Source: an uncultured Lactobacillus sp. (GTDB lineage Bacteria; Bacillota; Bacilli; Lactobacillales; Lactobacillaceae). From it: a stretch of 52,424 bases of DNA. Location of the stretch: NCBI GenBank assembly GCA_948500755.1, contig CAOOYH010000010.1, positions 1 to 52,424 of the forward strand, in the 5' to 3' direction. A program made the translations under genes and the position numbers. Within the stretch, counting starts at the first letter, position 1; each line of letters opens with the position of its first letter. The notes below the pieces were generated by a model. The model did not search any database. It had not been told where the DNA came from and was given only the letters and a program-made list of their open reading frames with translations. Positions 1 through 8,070 of this stretch are shown here, one piece after another.

Positions 1-2
1 CC

Positions 3-986
3 TTTTTGAAAAATAGCGATTCTTCTAGCCTGCAGCTGGTCAATGAATTTTTAAATCAGTCTTGGAAGAACTTCTTTAAAGATAAAACCGGCACTGTCGG
101 CAAGCCTCGTTTTCATTCCAGAAGATATTTAAAACCATCTTATACCGGCAAGTCTATTGTGAAAATTGCTGGAAGACGCTATCTCTATCTTCCTAAGCTG
201 GGCTACATTAAAACCAGCAAGACGGGTGTTCTAAAAGACGTGAAGATTAAACGCTATACGGTCTCTTTAGAACCTACTGGCAAGTATTACCTGTCAATTC
301 AAGCAGAGGTTAAAGAGCCTGAAAAGCTTAAAAAGACGGGCAAACAAGTTGGGATTGATGTCGGCATAACTGATTTGGCAATTTTGTCAAACGGTCTAAA
401 ATACCCTGCTTTTGATGCTTCTTATTTTGAAAAGCAAAGCCAAATCTGGCAGAGCAAATATTCACGCAGACGCCATTTGGCACATCTTCTTTGCGAGCAG
501 GATAAGAATCAAAAAGTTCTTAATCCTAGAAGCTTAGAGAGTTTTTCCAACTGGCAAAGGGCGCGCAAGCTTAAAGCTAGATATCAAAAGAAAGTCGCCA
601 ATAAACGCAAAGATTATCTCCATAAGCTGACAACGCACTTGGTTAGACAATATGATGTGATTGCAATTGAAGATTTGAAAGTCAAGAACCTTCAAAAGAA
701 TCACTGTCTAGCCAAAGCAATTGCCAACGCTTCTTGGAGCATGTTTAGACAAATGCTGGAGTATAAGTGTGAACGATACGGCAAGGAATTAATTGCCGTC
801 AATCCTAAGAACACCTCCAGAATCTGTTCTAAATGCGGATTTAACAGTGGAGCCAAGCCGCTAGAAATTCGGGAATGGACTTGTCCTAACTGTCAGATTC
901 ATCATGATCGGGATATTAATGCGGCAGTTAATATCTTGCATAAAGCAACGCTAAGTGGTCAGGAACTGGCCGTGGTAAATAGCTAA
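3..986 (+). CDS. tnpB: TnpB, IS605/IS1341-type RNA-guided nuclease (5' end outside window)
   Basis: The reading frame is already open at the window edge, so the N-terminus is missing. The visible ~327 residues hold the RuvC-like core: the first Asp in GIDVGITDLA (codon 357-359), the Glu in IAIEDLKVKN (codon 669-671), and the final Asp in HDRDINAAVNI (codon 912-914). Between the last two lies a four-Cys zinc finger (CSKCG...CPNC). All catalytic and zinc residues seen are intact, so the protein is probably functional. TnpB proteins use a right-end-derived RNA to cut target DNA next to a TAM and help retain the transposon. No tnpA is visible; it could lie upstream of the window or be absent. Family certain; activity inferred. 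Confidence 0.93.
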   Translation, partial: FLKNSDSSSLQLVNEFLNQSWKNFFKDKTGTVGKPRFHSRRYLKPSYTGKSIVKIAGRRYLYLPKLGYIKTSKTGVLKDVKIKRYTVSLEPTGKYYLSIQAEVKEPEKLKKTGKQVGIDVGITDLAILSNGLKYPAFDASYFEKQSQIWQSKYSRRRHLAHLLCEQDKNQKVLNPRSLESFSNWQRARKLKARYQKKVANKRKDYLHKLTTHLVRQYDVIAIEDLKVKNLQKNHCLAKAIANASWSMFRQMLEYKCERYGKELIAVNPKNTSRICSKCGFNSGAKPLEIREWTCPNCQIHHDRDINAAVNILHKATLSGQELAVVNS

Positions 987-1087
987 GTTCCGTGAGTTAG
1001 GTATGAAGATAGCAATATCTTCTGTAAGATCCTAAACACTACTTAGTGTTCCCAGAAACCCGGTACTTTAGTGCCGGTGTAGTTCAT
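930..1087 (+). ncRNA. Putative omega-RNA / IS right end downstream of tnpB
   Basis: TnpB guide scaffolds normally overlap the 3' end of tnpB and run to the transposon right end. Here the tnpB stop is followed by about 100 nt of non-coding sequence. It ends in a compact hairpin at about 1058-1077 (CCCGGTAC-tttaGTGCCGG-like stem) and then GTAGTTCA, which looks like an IS605-type right end. Boundaries are approximate; the 3' boundary is put near 1087. The next ~16-20 nt, starting TTTCGAGGG, would be the guide and are part of the neighbouring TMEM175 gene. Confidence 0.45.
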
Positions 1088-1763
1088 TTCGAGGGTCCCC
1101 TATCTGATTAGGTGTAGGAAAAATGAAAGAAATTAACGGAATAACTAAATATAAAATCATTGCCAAACGAGGAATAAACAATGAAAGAATGATTAATCCA
1201 ATGTTCGTTAATAAACCGACAAAAGCTCGTCTAATAAAGGATCTAGTGATAATAATTTTCATCAGCTGTGAATCTTTGACTGTTTCTTTTGCTCCGAAAT
1301 ATTGAGTAAGAATTTCAACAATTTTAGCAATTAAAAATACTATTCCAAAATTTACTACTGCAAAAGTTGAAACTTCTGCCATAATCCATTTCGTCATTAC
1401 AGGAAAAAGGGCTAAGTCAGCCAGCAGTATAAAATCTAAAATAGCTACTATTTTCGTCGGCTTCAAAATGTAATAAGAAAACGATAGGTGTAAGTCATAC
1501 CAAAAATCAGCAATTATAAAGAAAGTAATCAAAAACACAACGATATTACTTATAAATTCTTGATAATGGACTTCATGGATGGCAGGTTGGATTTCTAACA
1601 CAATAATCGTGATAATAATTGCAATTACCCCATCATTGAAAGCTTGTAAATGATCACGCAAATTGGTAGGTTCTTCTTTTCGTGCTTCCTTTAATTCCTT
1701 TAGAATTGCTACCGACTTTTTCTTTTCTTCATCTGAAAATTCCTCATGAGGGTATCTTCTCAT
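1068..1763 (-). CDS. TMEM175-family potassium channel-like protein with IS-derived C-terminus
   Basis: A 231-residue membrane protein of the bacterial TMEM175 (DUF1211) family, which forms K+-permeable channels. The diagnostic first helix is present as RDHLQAFNDGVIAIIITIIV (about residues 37-56), equivalent to the family's F-S-D selectivity-filter helix. About five more hydrophobic segments follow. A charged N-terminus of ~35 residues precedes the channel. RBS-like GGGGTG lies upstream. The last residues (about ELHRH plus stop) are encoded by the right end of the tnpB element: the TAA stop sits in the loop of the IS hairpin. The original C-terminus was therefore replaced by a short foreign tail. 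Whether this alters function is unknown; the helices look complete. Confidence 0.85.
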   Translation of the reverse strand: MRRYPHEEFSDEEKKKSVAILKELKEARKEEPTNLRDHLQAFNDGVIAIIITIIVLEIQPAIHEVHYQEFISNIVVFLITFFIIADFWYDLHLSFSYYILKPTKIVAILDFILLADLALFPVMTKWIMAEVSTFAVVNFGIVFLIAKIVEILTQYFGAKETVKDSQLMKIIITRSFIRRAFVGLLTNIGLIILSLFIPRLAMILYLVIPLISFIFPTPNQIGDPRNELHRH

Positions 1764-1912
1764 GTATTTTCACCCCTATTTTTTAATTCCGTTTCAAATT
1801 ATATCATTAAGTTTTCTTCATACTACTTTTTAGATTTAACTATAATTAACTATTACCTCTATCTTTGATAGAATCAATGTAGAAAAAATCATTATATTTA
1901 GAGAGAAAAATT

Positions 1913-3103
1913 ATGAATATTAAAAACGAATCTTCTAAACTAATGTTTAAGGTATCTCTACTAGCAATTTCTTTATTCATTATGATGTCGGCCGTGATTT
2001 CACCCGCACTTCCATTAATTGAACGTGCATTTCCAAATATTGCGCGCGTGAACGTAGAGTTATTAACTACTATTCCCAATTTAGGTCAGATTATCGGATT
2101 AATTCTGAATCCATTTTTAGTAAGAAAAATCGGTAAAAAACGCGTTATTATTCTCGGATTAGCTATTATTGGGATTACAGGTACTCTTCCTGTCATCATT
2201 AATAACTTCTGGCTTATCTTTTTCTTGCGAATTCTACTTGGAGTAGGGGTTGGAATTTATAATTCACTGGCTGTAAGCTTACTGATGAGTATCTATCATA
2301 ATAACGATGTCGAACTCAACCAAATGTTGGGTTTTCAAAATATTATGAATGATATCGGCTATATCGTTTCATCTCTACTGATTTGCTACTTAGTCACACT
2401 TTCCTGGCATGCAGTATTTTGGGTATACATTTTTGCAATTCCCATTTTATTCATGTTTCAAAAATTTGTTAAAGTACCAAAAGTTCAACATACTCATAAT
2501 AAAGAACACTTTTCTTTGACAAATTTAAAAGGAAAATTCAATTCTACAATTATTATAATTAGTATTATTACTCTTTTAATCTATATTTTTTACATGGCTC
2601 TTGCTTACAAACTTCCAGCATTTATCATTAAATTTCATCTTGGTAACGAAAGTACCGCTTCCTTCATGCTAGCAGTAATTGCCATAATGGGCATCCCTTG
2701 TGGGATGAGCTTCAATTGGCTTTACAATCGCCTAAATAAATGGATTTGGCCAATTTGCTTGTTACTAAATGCAACCGGTTTTTTCCTTATTAGCATTTCT
2801 CGCGATTTTGGAATTTTGGTAGTGGGGTGCGTCATTTTAGGACTTGGATTTGGCTTAGTAATGCCATATATCTTCAAATGGATTTCTAATTCTGCGCCAG
2901 CTAAATGGGAAAATTTAGATACAACCTTATGTCTGGTAATGATGGATGGAGGGTGTGTAGCCTCACCGTATGTAATATCTCTTATTACCAAAAATTCTGA
3001 GTCTGCTTTGTTATCTTCAGCTATCTTCTTCGGAATTCTAATGATTATTGAGATTATTGCTATTATTATTCAAAAGTATTCAACAAAAAAAGCTTCAGTT
3101 TAA
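1913..3103 (+). CDS. Major facilitator superfamily transporter (drug/metabolite efflux type)
   Basis: A 396-residue protein with about 12 hydrophobic helices. The MFS A-motif region between TM2 and TM3 appears as NPFLVRKIGKKRVIILG (about residues 63-79). The segment FFLRILLGVGVGIYNS resembles TM4 of the drug:H+ antiporter-like group. Substrate cannot be read from the sequence; a role in export of drugs or metabolites is family-level inference. It is divergent from the TMEM175 gene with about 150 bp between them and ends at a strong hairpin, so it is probably monocistronic. Confidence 0.85.
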   Translation: MNIKNESSKLMFKVSLLAISLFIMMSAVISPALPLIERAFPNIARVNVELLTTIPNLGQIIGLILNPFLVRKIGKKRVIILGLAIIGITGTLPVIINNFWLIFFLRILLGVGVGIYNSLAVSLLMSIYHNNDVELNQMLGFQNIMNDIGYIVSSLLICYLVTLSWHAVFWVYIFAIPILFMFQKFVKVPKVQHTHNKEHFSLTNLKGKFNSTIIIISIITLLIYIFYMALAYKLPAFIIKFHLGNESTASFMLAVIAIMGIPCGMSFNWLYNRLNKWIWPICLLLNATGFFLISISRDFGILVVGCVILGLGFGLVMPYIFKWISNSAPAKWENLDTTLCLVMMDGGCVASPYVISLITKNSESALLSSAIFFGILMIIEIIAIIIQKYSTKKASV

Positions 3104-3122
3104 TAAAACTGAGGCTTTTTAT
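3091..3122 (+). terminator. Rho-independent terminator of the MFS gene
   Basis: An 11-bp stem (AGCTTCAGTTT / AAACTGAGGCT, one G-U pair) with a short loop, followed by TTTTT. It overlaps the last codons of the transporter gene. Confidence 0.85.
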
Positions 3123-3176
3123 TTACCTAAAATTTAAAAATTTTAAAAAATCTAATAAGAAAAATTATCTTTATAA

Positions 3177-6100
3177 TTATTTTTTCTTTTTAAAAATACT
3201 CAATCCAAGTGCAGTAAATAAGCTAATAATGCCTGCTAAGAGTAAGAAAATATTATCATTTTTACTTCCAGCTTGGGGCAAGCTTACATTATTTTTGAAA
3301 TTTGAAAACACATGGTGATTCTTTATCTTTGCATTAAGTTTAACGGATTTAGTTAACTTATGGTTCTTTATTCTAGAAATAATATGTTTATAGTTATTTA
3401 TCTCAGGAGATCTATTATTTGAGCTTATTTCTATTTTCTTTTCCGATATCTTTACATTTAAACTCGATAAGGTAGAAGAAGGAACGTTACCTTTTAGTTG
3501 ATCCTTCTGCTCGTTCTCTGTTACATCTAGTTTTGTAGCTGAATCATCATCTTGAGCTGATAATTTTTCAGCTGCTGATTCTTGGGCATTTTTCGAGTCA
3601 TTAATCTGTAAACTCGGCAAGTTAGAACTAGCATCTTCACTTACTATCTCATTCTTTTTAAGAGAAGCTACATCGTAGACCGGTAGATCAAATTGAGTAC
3701 TGTCACTTACTAATTCGCCTTTCTTAAGCGAATTCAAATCATAGGCTAGCAATGCTAACTTGGTTCCTTCGCCTACTACTTCGCCCTTTTTAAGTAAGTC
3801 CAAATCATAAGTTGGCAATTCTAGCTGCGTACCTTCGCCTACTGCTTCACCTTTCTTCAGTAAGTTCAAATCATAGACCGGCAAATCTAACTTTGTACCT
3901 TCGCCTACTGCTTCACCCTTCTTAAGTGCATTTAAATCGTAAGCGGGTAAGTCTAACTTGGTGCCTCCACCTACTGCTTCGCCCTTTTTAAGCGAGTTTA
4001 AATCATAGTCTGGGAGTTCTAGCTGTGCTCCTTCATCCACTACTACGCCCTTCTTAAGCGAGGTCAAATCGTAAGCGGGAACTTCTAACTTTGTACCTTC
4101 ATCTACTACTTTGCCCTTTTTAAGCGAGTTTAAATCATACGCTGGCCAATCTAAACTTGTGCCTTCGCCTACTATTTCTCCTTGCTTACTTTGTTGAGGA
4201 CTAGCAAAAATTGAGCTTCTAAAGTCTTCAGTCTGTTTGAGTTCTGCTGTTAATATGGCCGCTTTTAAGTCATTAATCAAACTTGATTTTTTCCCCTGAG
4301 CTCTCAGTGCTAATTCTTGATCAACAGTAGTCTGCATTAAATTTTGTAACTCATCCCAATTGTTTAGTTGGATATTCTTGCTATTCAACGTAATAGTAAT
4401 TGGTTTAAAGTCTTGACGTTTATCAATACGTTCCTTGAACATTGCTTTTTTAAAGGTTGCGTAATCATTATCATATTCACCATTAAAGATTTTCGCTAAC
4501 GCGTATGTGTCACTCAGCGATTTCTTATCATTTTTTGCATCCTTAGCATACTTGTTTGTAATATAAGAAATAAAACCATCGGCCCAACCCTTGGCAGCTA
4601 GTAATTCAAAAGCAGTTTTTTTGAAAGTGATCCCACCTGAAACAGAAGTTGAGCTCTGAACTGCTGCGTAATCTGGTGCATACATAGAAATCGTTTGATA
4701 ACTATTAGTACCATAACTTCCTGCTTGATAACCACGACTAGCAATAATATTGTTGTCAATGAAATCATCAATTGTCATTAACTTATCAGCAATTTCAGTA
4801 CTGATTGGGCCAGATACTACATCGGCCTTTTTAGTAGGATCATAACTAATTTGAGAGTACATCAATTGCTTTTCTTTAGCTGATTTGCCTACCATTGCTT
4901 GAGCTTCAGCATAATCAAGTAAATAAGTTATATCAAAAATTCCATGCATATAATCTTGCAAGTCTTTTCTAGTTTGAAAACGTGCTGGGCTTTTATTCGT
5001 GGTTCGATTATTATCAGCATAAAAAGTTAATGCAGTATTCAAGCCATAATTTGCAAATGTTCGGTCCCATGGTGATTCGAGTAGTCCCGTAGCATATGTT
5101 TCTACTCCCGTACCGGGACGATGCTGAAATCCATCTAAGTAAATACTATTATCGAAATTATGCGTCATTTCGTGTGACAAAATTCCTATCCCACCAAAAT
5201 TATTCGCTACTTGTGCCACATAATAGCGCACCGCATTACCAACAGCATCTGCCGAAAGTCCCGCTGCCTCATAAATCTTACCCAAAGGGCCGAAAAATTC
5301 TGCAACTGCAGGAATATCGGTATCACGTTTATTTAGCCATCTTCGACCACCCTTTTTGCTGGAATCGATCGCATTATAACTATCCCAGACCTGAATATTT
5401 GCGGTAGTTAAGTGTCTCTTTCCCTCTGCATTAGCCATCCGATACCAAAAATCAAAATGGTCTCTCCATGCAGTAGAAAGGCGAGTAAGTTCTTTATGTA
5501 CTGCTTGAACTTTTTCTTGATATACCACCGGATCCTTATGGTATTTCACATCAATATATGGTTCATATGATCCAAATATCATCATCCCCAAAGCAGATAC
5601 AACATACATATCATCATTTTTAACATTTAAAAGCGGTAAGATATATTCTTGCAGATCTTTATTTGTAGATAAGCGATGATAAATATTGAGATTTAAATCA
5701 GGAGCTTCTTTTGATGGAACTTCAACAATATGAACGCCAGTATTTGATCTAAACCACTCTTCATCAGATAGATCCGGGGCCCATTTTTTACGCAAATCTC
5801 CTAAGAAAGTAACTAAGTCTGACTGAGTATTTAATAATGGTGCTAATTTGTTATTAAAAGTAGTCACAGTATTTGAAGGAGCCAGTTCATCAGTTGACCA
5901 GTCTCCAATCTTAGATAACCAATCAATTGAATCCAAATTAGAGCCAAAAGCCTTTGGATCAAACATCATTACTGGTAAGAGTTCCTTATCTTCATATGAA
6001 ACGTTATACCAACGATTAATGTAAGACATCCCCACCATAATAGCACCTGCATTATCACTAACCCTTTGATTAGCAGTATCTATATTATCTGTGTGTTCAA

Positions 6101-6719
6101 GAAGTTGCGGTACTAAAGTGGGCAATTGATTATATACTTCATTAAAGCTATCCACTAAACTACTACTAGTTAATTGAATATGATTCCAGTTTCTAAGAAC
6201 TTGTTTTGGATCACCATCAAAGGCATCATACTTAACTTGTTTTAGGTTATCTGTAACAGATTTAACAATATCAGCATCAACCTTCTTTTCTGTTTGAACT
6301 GGTTGCTGGCCACTAATAGTAGCATCAGAGATGTTATTTTCTTTATTGTTGGTATCTTGTTTTAAAGTATTTGCTTCATTATCTACAGTATTTTGATCAT
6401 TTTTTAAGTCTTGGTTGACGTCTGTGGTAGTATCTACATCTAAATCTGTTTTAGTATCTGCAGTTGCCTGACTTGTTTTGTCATCCTGACCATCACCTTG
6501 CAGATTTACAGTTTCTACCTTAGCAAGGTTATCATTTGTATTTTCTATAACTGTAATTTCATTTTCTGAGGTCTGATTTTCAGTCGTCTGAATTTGTGGC
6601 TCACTGTCAGCATGAACCGTAGTTGTTGTAGTAGCCATAAATGCTAATCCTACAGCAACAGAAGTTAATCCAACACTAAGCTTACGCAAAGCATATCGAT
6701 ATTGAGAATGTTTTTGCAT
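3177..6719 (-). CDS. Cell-wall anchored ZmpB-like (peptidase M26-type) zinc metalloprotease
   Basis: A 1180-residue surface protein. The N-terminus has a YSIRK-like signal (YRYALRKLSVGLTSVAVG, about residues 7-24), then a low-complexity Asn/Asp/Thr/Gln stretch to about residue 150. The catalytic module holds HEMTHNFD (HExxH near 515-519) with a Glu 24 residues after the first His in GVETYATGLLESP, the zinc arrangement of M26/ZmpB-type gluzincins. Residues ~846-1025 are 22-residue repeats built on YDLNSLKKG. The end is a sortase signal, LPQAG (about 1146) + hydrophobic helix + KKKK; Ala replaces the usual Thr. Relatives cleave IgA1 or mucins in streptococci; the substrate here is unknown. Single gene, no partner nearby. 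Confidence 0.88.
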   Translation of the reverse strand: MQKHSQYRYALRKLSVGLTSVAVGLAFMATTTTTVHADSEPQIQTTENQTSENEITVIENTNDNLAKVETVNLQGDGQDDKTSQATADTKTDLDVDTTTDVNQDLKNDQNTVDNEANTLKQDTNNKENNISDATISGQQPVQTEKKVDADIVKSVTDNLKQVKYDAFDGDPKQVLRNWNHIQLTSSSLVDSFNEVYNQLPTLVPQLLEHTDNIDTANQRVSDNAGAIMVGMSYINRWYNVSYEDKELLPVMMFDPKAFGSNLDSIDWLSKIGDWSTDELAPSNTVTTFNNKLAPLLNTQSDLVTFLGDLRKKWAPDLSDEEWFRSNTGVHIVEVPSKEAPDLNLNIYHRLSTNKDLQEYILPLLNVKNDDMYVVSALGMMIFGSYEPYIDVKYHKDPVVYQEKVQAVHKELTRLSTAWRDHFDFWYRMANAEGKRHLTTANIQVWDSYNAIDSSKKGGRRWLNKRDTDIPAVAEFFGPLGKIYEAAGLSADAVGNAVRYYVAQVANNFGGIGILSHEMTHNFDNSIYLDGFQHRPGTGVETYATGLLESPWDRTFANYGLNTALTFYADNNRTTNKSPARFQTRKDLQDYMHGIFDITYLLDYAEAQAMVGKSAKEKQLMYSQISYDPTKKADVVSGPISTEIADKLMTIDDFIDNNIIASRGYQAGSYGTNSYQTISMYAPDYAAVQSSTSVSGGITFKKTAFELLAAKGWADGFISYITNKYAKDAKNDKKSLSDTYALAKIFNGEYDNDYATFKKAMFKERIDKRQDFKPITITLNSKNIQLNNWDELQNLMQTTVDQELALRAQGKKSSLINDLKAAILTAELKQTEDFRSSIFASPQQSKQGEIVGEGTSLDWPAYDLNSLKKGKVVDEGTKLEVPAYDLTSLKKGVVVDEGAQLELPDYDLNSLKKGEAVGGGTKLDLPAYDLNALKKGEAVGEGTKLDLPVYDLNLLKKGEAVGEGTQLELPTYDLDLLKKGEVVGEGTKLALLAYDLNSLKKGELVSDSTQFDLPVYDVASLKKNEIVSEDASSNLPSLQINDSKNAQESAAEKLSAQDDDSATKLDVTENEQKDQLKGNVPSSTLSSLNVKISEKKIEISSNNRSPEINNYKHIISRIKNHKLTKSVKLNAKIKNHHVFSNFKNNVSLPQAGSKNDNIFLLLAGIISLFTALGLSIFKKKK
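3643..4180 (-). repeat. Tandem 66-bp (22-aa) repeats in the metalloprotease gene
   Basis: About eight in-frame copies of a 22-residue unit with core EGTKL-LPAYDLNSLKKGE. The middle copies are nearly identical, whereas both ends diverge (WPAYDLNSLKKGK at the N-terminal end, LPVYDVASLKKNE at the C-terminal end). The position between the catalytic region and the LPQAG anchor suggests a wall-spanning stalk whose copy number can vary by recombination. Boundaries are approximate. Confidence 0.88.
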
Positions 6720-6915
6720 ATTAATTCTAGCCCTTCAATTTTCCTAATCTAAGTTATTCCGTTAATTATAACTTAAGTTATACTGATTTTAAATAAGTAA
6801 ATTAATTTTGGCACTACCTAACAATAAAAAGTTAAAAATAGCATGACTTCTTACATCGATAGCCATGCTACTAATTATATTTTTCTATTCTTTACTTAAA
6901 AGAGCTAATCACCAA

Positions 6916-7944
6916 TCAAAGTCTCAATTCTGGGTGATAGCCCATGTAATGATGCATGATGTAATTAGATGCTCTTCTCAATTTCCAATAATTAATATTA
7001 TTAGAAAAAAGCATCATCATCCGCTTAGTTTTGTAATTGGCAACAAAACAAGAATTATAACCAGGAATACTACCATTTGCACGAATAATATTTCCTGAGA
7101 AATAAACCCCACCAAAATAAGCGACCTGCTGACCCTGTGCTTGTCGTGAATATTGAGTAATCATCGCAGGATTTTTTAAGACATTATTATATATAAACTG
7201 CCAATAATCATTTGGCGACATAAACAAATTACCCGCTCCAAAATCAGATGTAGTTGTCACCGTTACATCATGCCAAGTTACTCGATTGCTCATCGGTTGA
7301 GGAACTTCGTTTTGCGTTATTTCAGGAAAATCTTTAACTTGAGAAAGAGCAAAAGTATTTTGAATATAGGCTGTATAATTTGAATTCATTTGTTTGCTAA
7401 TGATCGCAGCCAATAACTCATAGTCCACATCTTGATAATCCCAAGTATGAAGATGATCGTACTTGATATGTTTAAGCATGTAAGCAATTTGCTCTTTCTC
7501 ATTTTTAAGCGGAGAAGCTGGACGATCATTATTAATCAATCCACTAGTATGATTCATTAATTCGCGAATAGTAATATCATCGCTTCCAGGTACTTGGGGG
7601 AAATATTTAGATAATGGCGTATTCCAATCTAATTGCTGACTTTGTTGCAATTGATAAATCGCAGTTCCTGTCATAATCTTTTGAAGAGAGGCAATTGGAA
7701 ACAATTGATTAGCATTTACAATTTGATTTTGATCAGTCGTTTCTTGATTTTCAACGACAATAGGTTGTCCATTCTTCCCATTAACTAGCATTACCCCATT
7801 AATATGGTGCCACTTCATATAATCTTTAGCTAACTGAGCCAGATTTTTATCTCCTGTATGAACATGCTCTGGTAAAACATATAAATATGTTCCCAAAGCT
7901 CCAATTGCTAATAAAATACCTAAGATAACTTTTTTCAGACGCAT
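6916..7944 (-). CDS. Serine hydrolase, beta-lactamase/PBP4*-like, with degenerate motifs
   Basis: A 342-residue protein with an N-terminal membrane anchor or uncleaved signal (KKVILGILLAIGALGTYLYV, residues 4-23) and an extracellular serine hydrolase domain of the class C beta-lactamase/AmpH fold. Motif 1 is clear: FPIASLQKIMTG, with S-x-x-K as SLQK. Motif 2 reads Y-Q-D instead of Y-S-N. Motif 3 reads A-N-G (IIRANGSIPGY) where K/H-x-G is expected. Peptidoglycan or peptide hydrolysis is the family role; the changed second and third motifs make true D,D-peptidase or beta-lactamase activity doubtful. It lies between two minus-strand genes, with a terminator separating it from rlmD. Confidence 0.82.
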   Translation of the reverse strand: MRLKKVILGILLAIGALGTYLYVLPEHVHTGDKNLAQLAKDYMKWHHINGVMLVNGKNGQPIVVENQETTDQNQIVNANQLFPIASLQKIMTGTAIYQLQQSQQLDWNTPLSKYFPQVPGSDDITIRELMNHTSGLINNDRPASPLKNEKEQIAYMLKHIKYDHLHTWDYQDVDYELLAAIISKQMNSNYTAYIQNTFALSQVKDFPEITQNEVPQPMSNRVTWHDVTVTTTSDFGAGNLFMSPNDYWQFIYNNVLKNPAMITQYSRQAQGQQVAYFGGVYFSGNIIRANGSIPGYNSCFVANYKTKRMMMLFSNNINYWKLRRASNYIMHHYMGYHPELRL

Positions 7945-8021
7945 AACTATTCCTCTTACTTTTTCAATTCTAACTTAAAGTATACAAGGAAATGTCCCCT
8001 ATCTTCCAGCCGAAAACACAA

Positions 8022-8066
8022 AAAGTGCACTTATTCCACTAATTGAAATGGAAAAGTACACTTTTG
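8022..8066 (-). terminator. Terminator after rlmD
   Basis: An inverted repeat just after the rlmD stop: AAAAGTGCACTT...TTCCA paired with TGGAAAAGTACACTTTT around a 10-nt loop. Read on the minus strand it ends in a T-rich tract. Confidence 0.75.
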
Positions 8067-8070
8067 CTAA

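Noticed and set aside
3643..4180. CRISPR array considered for the regular 66-bp periodicity
   Set aside because: The units are in-frame protein repeats without unique spacers, inside the wall-protease gene.
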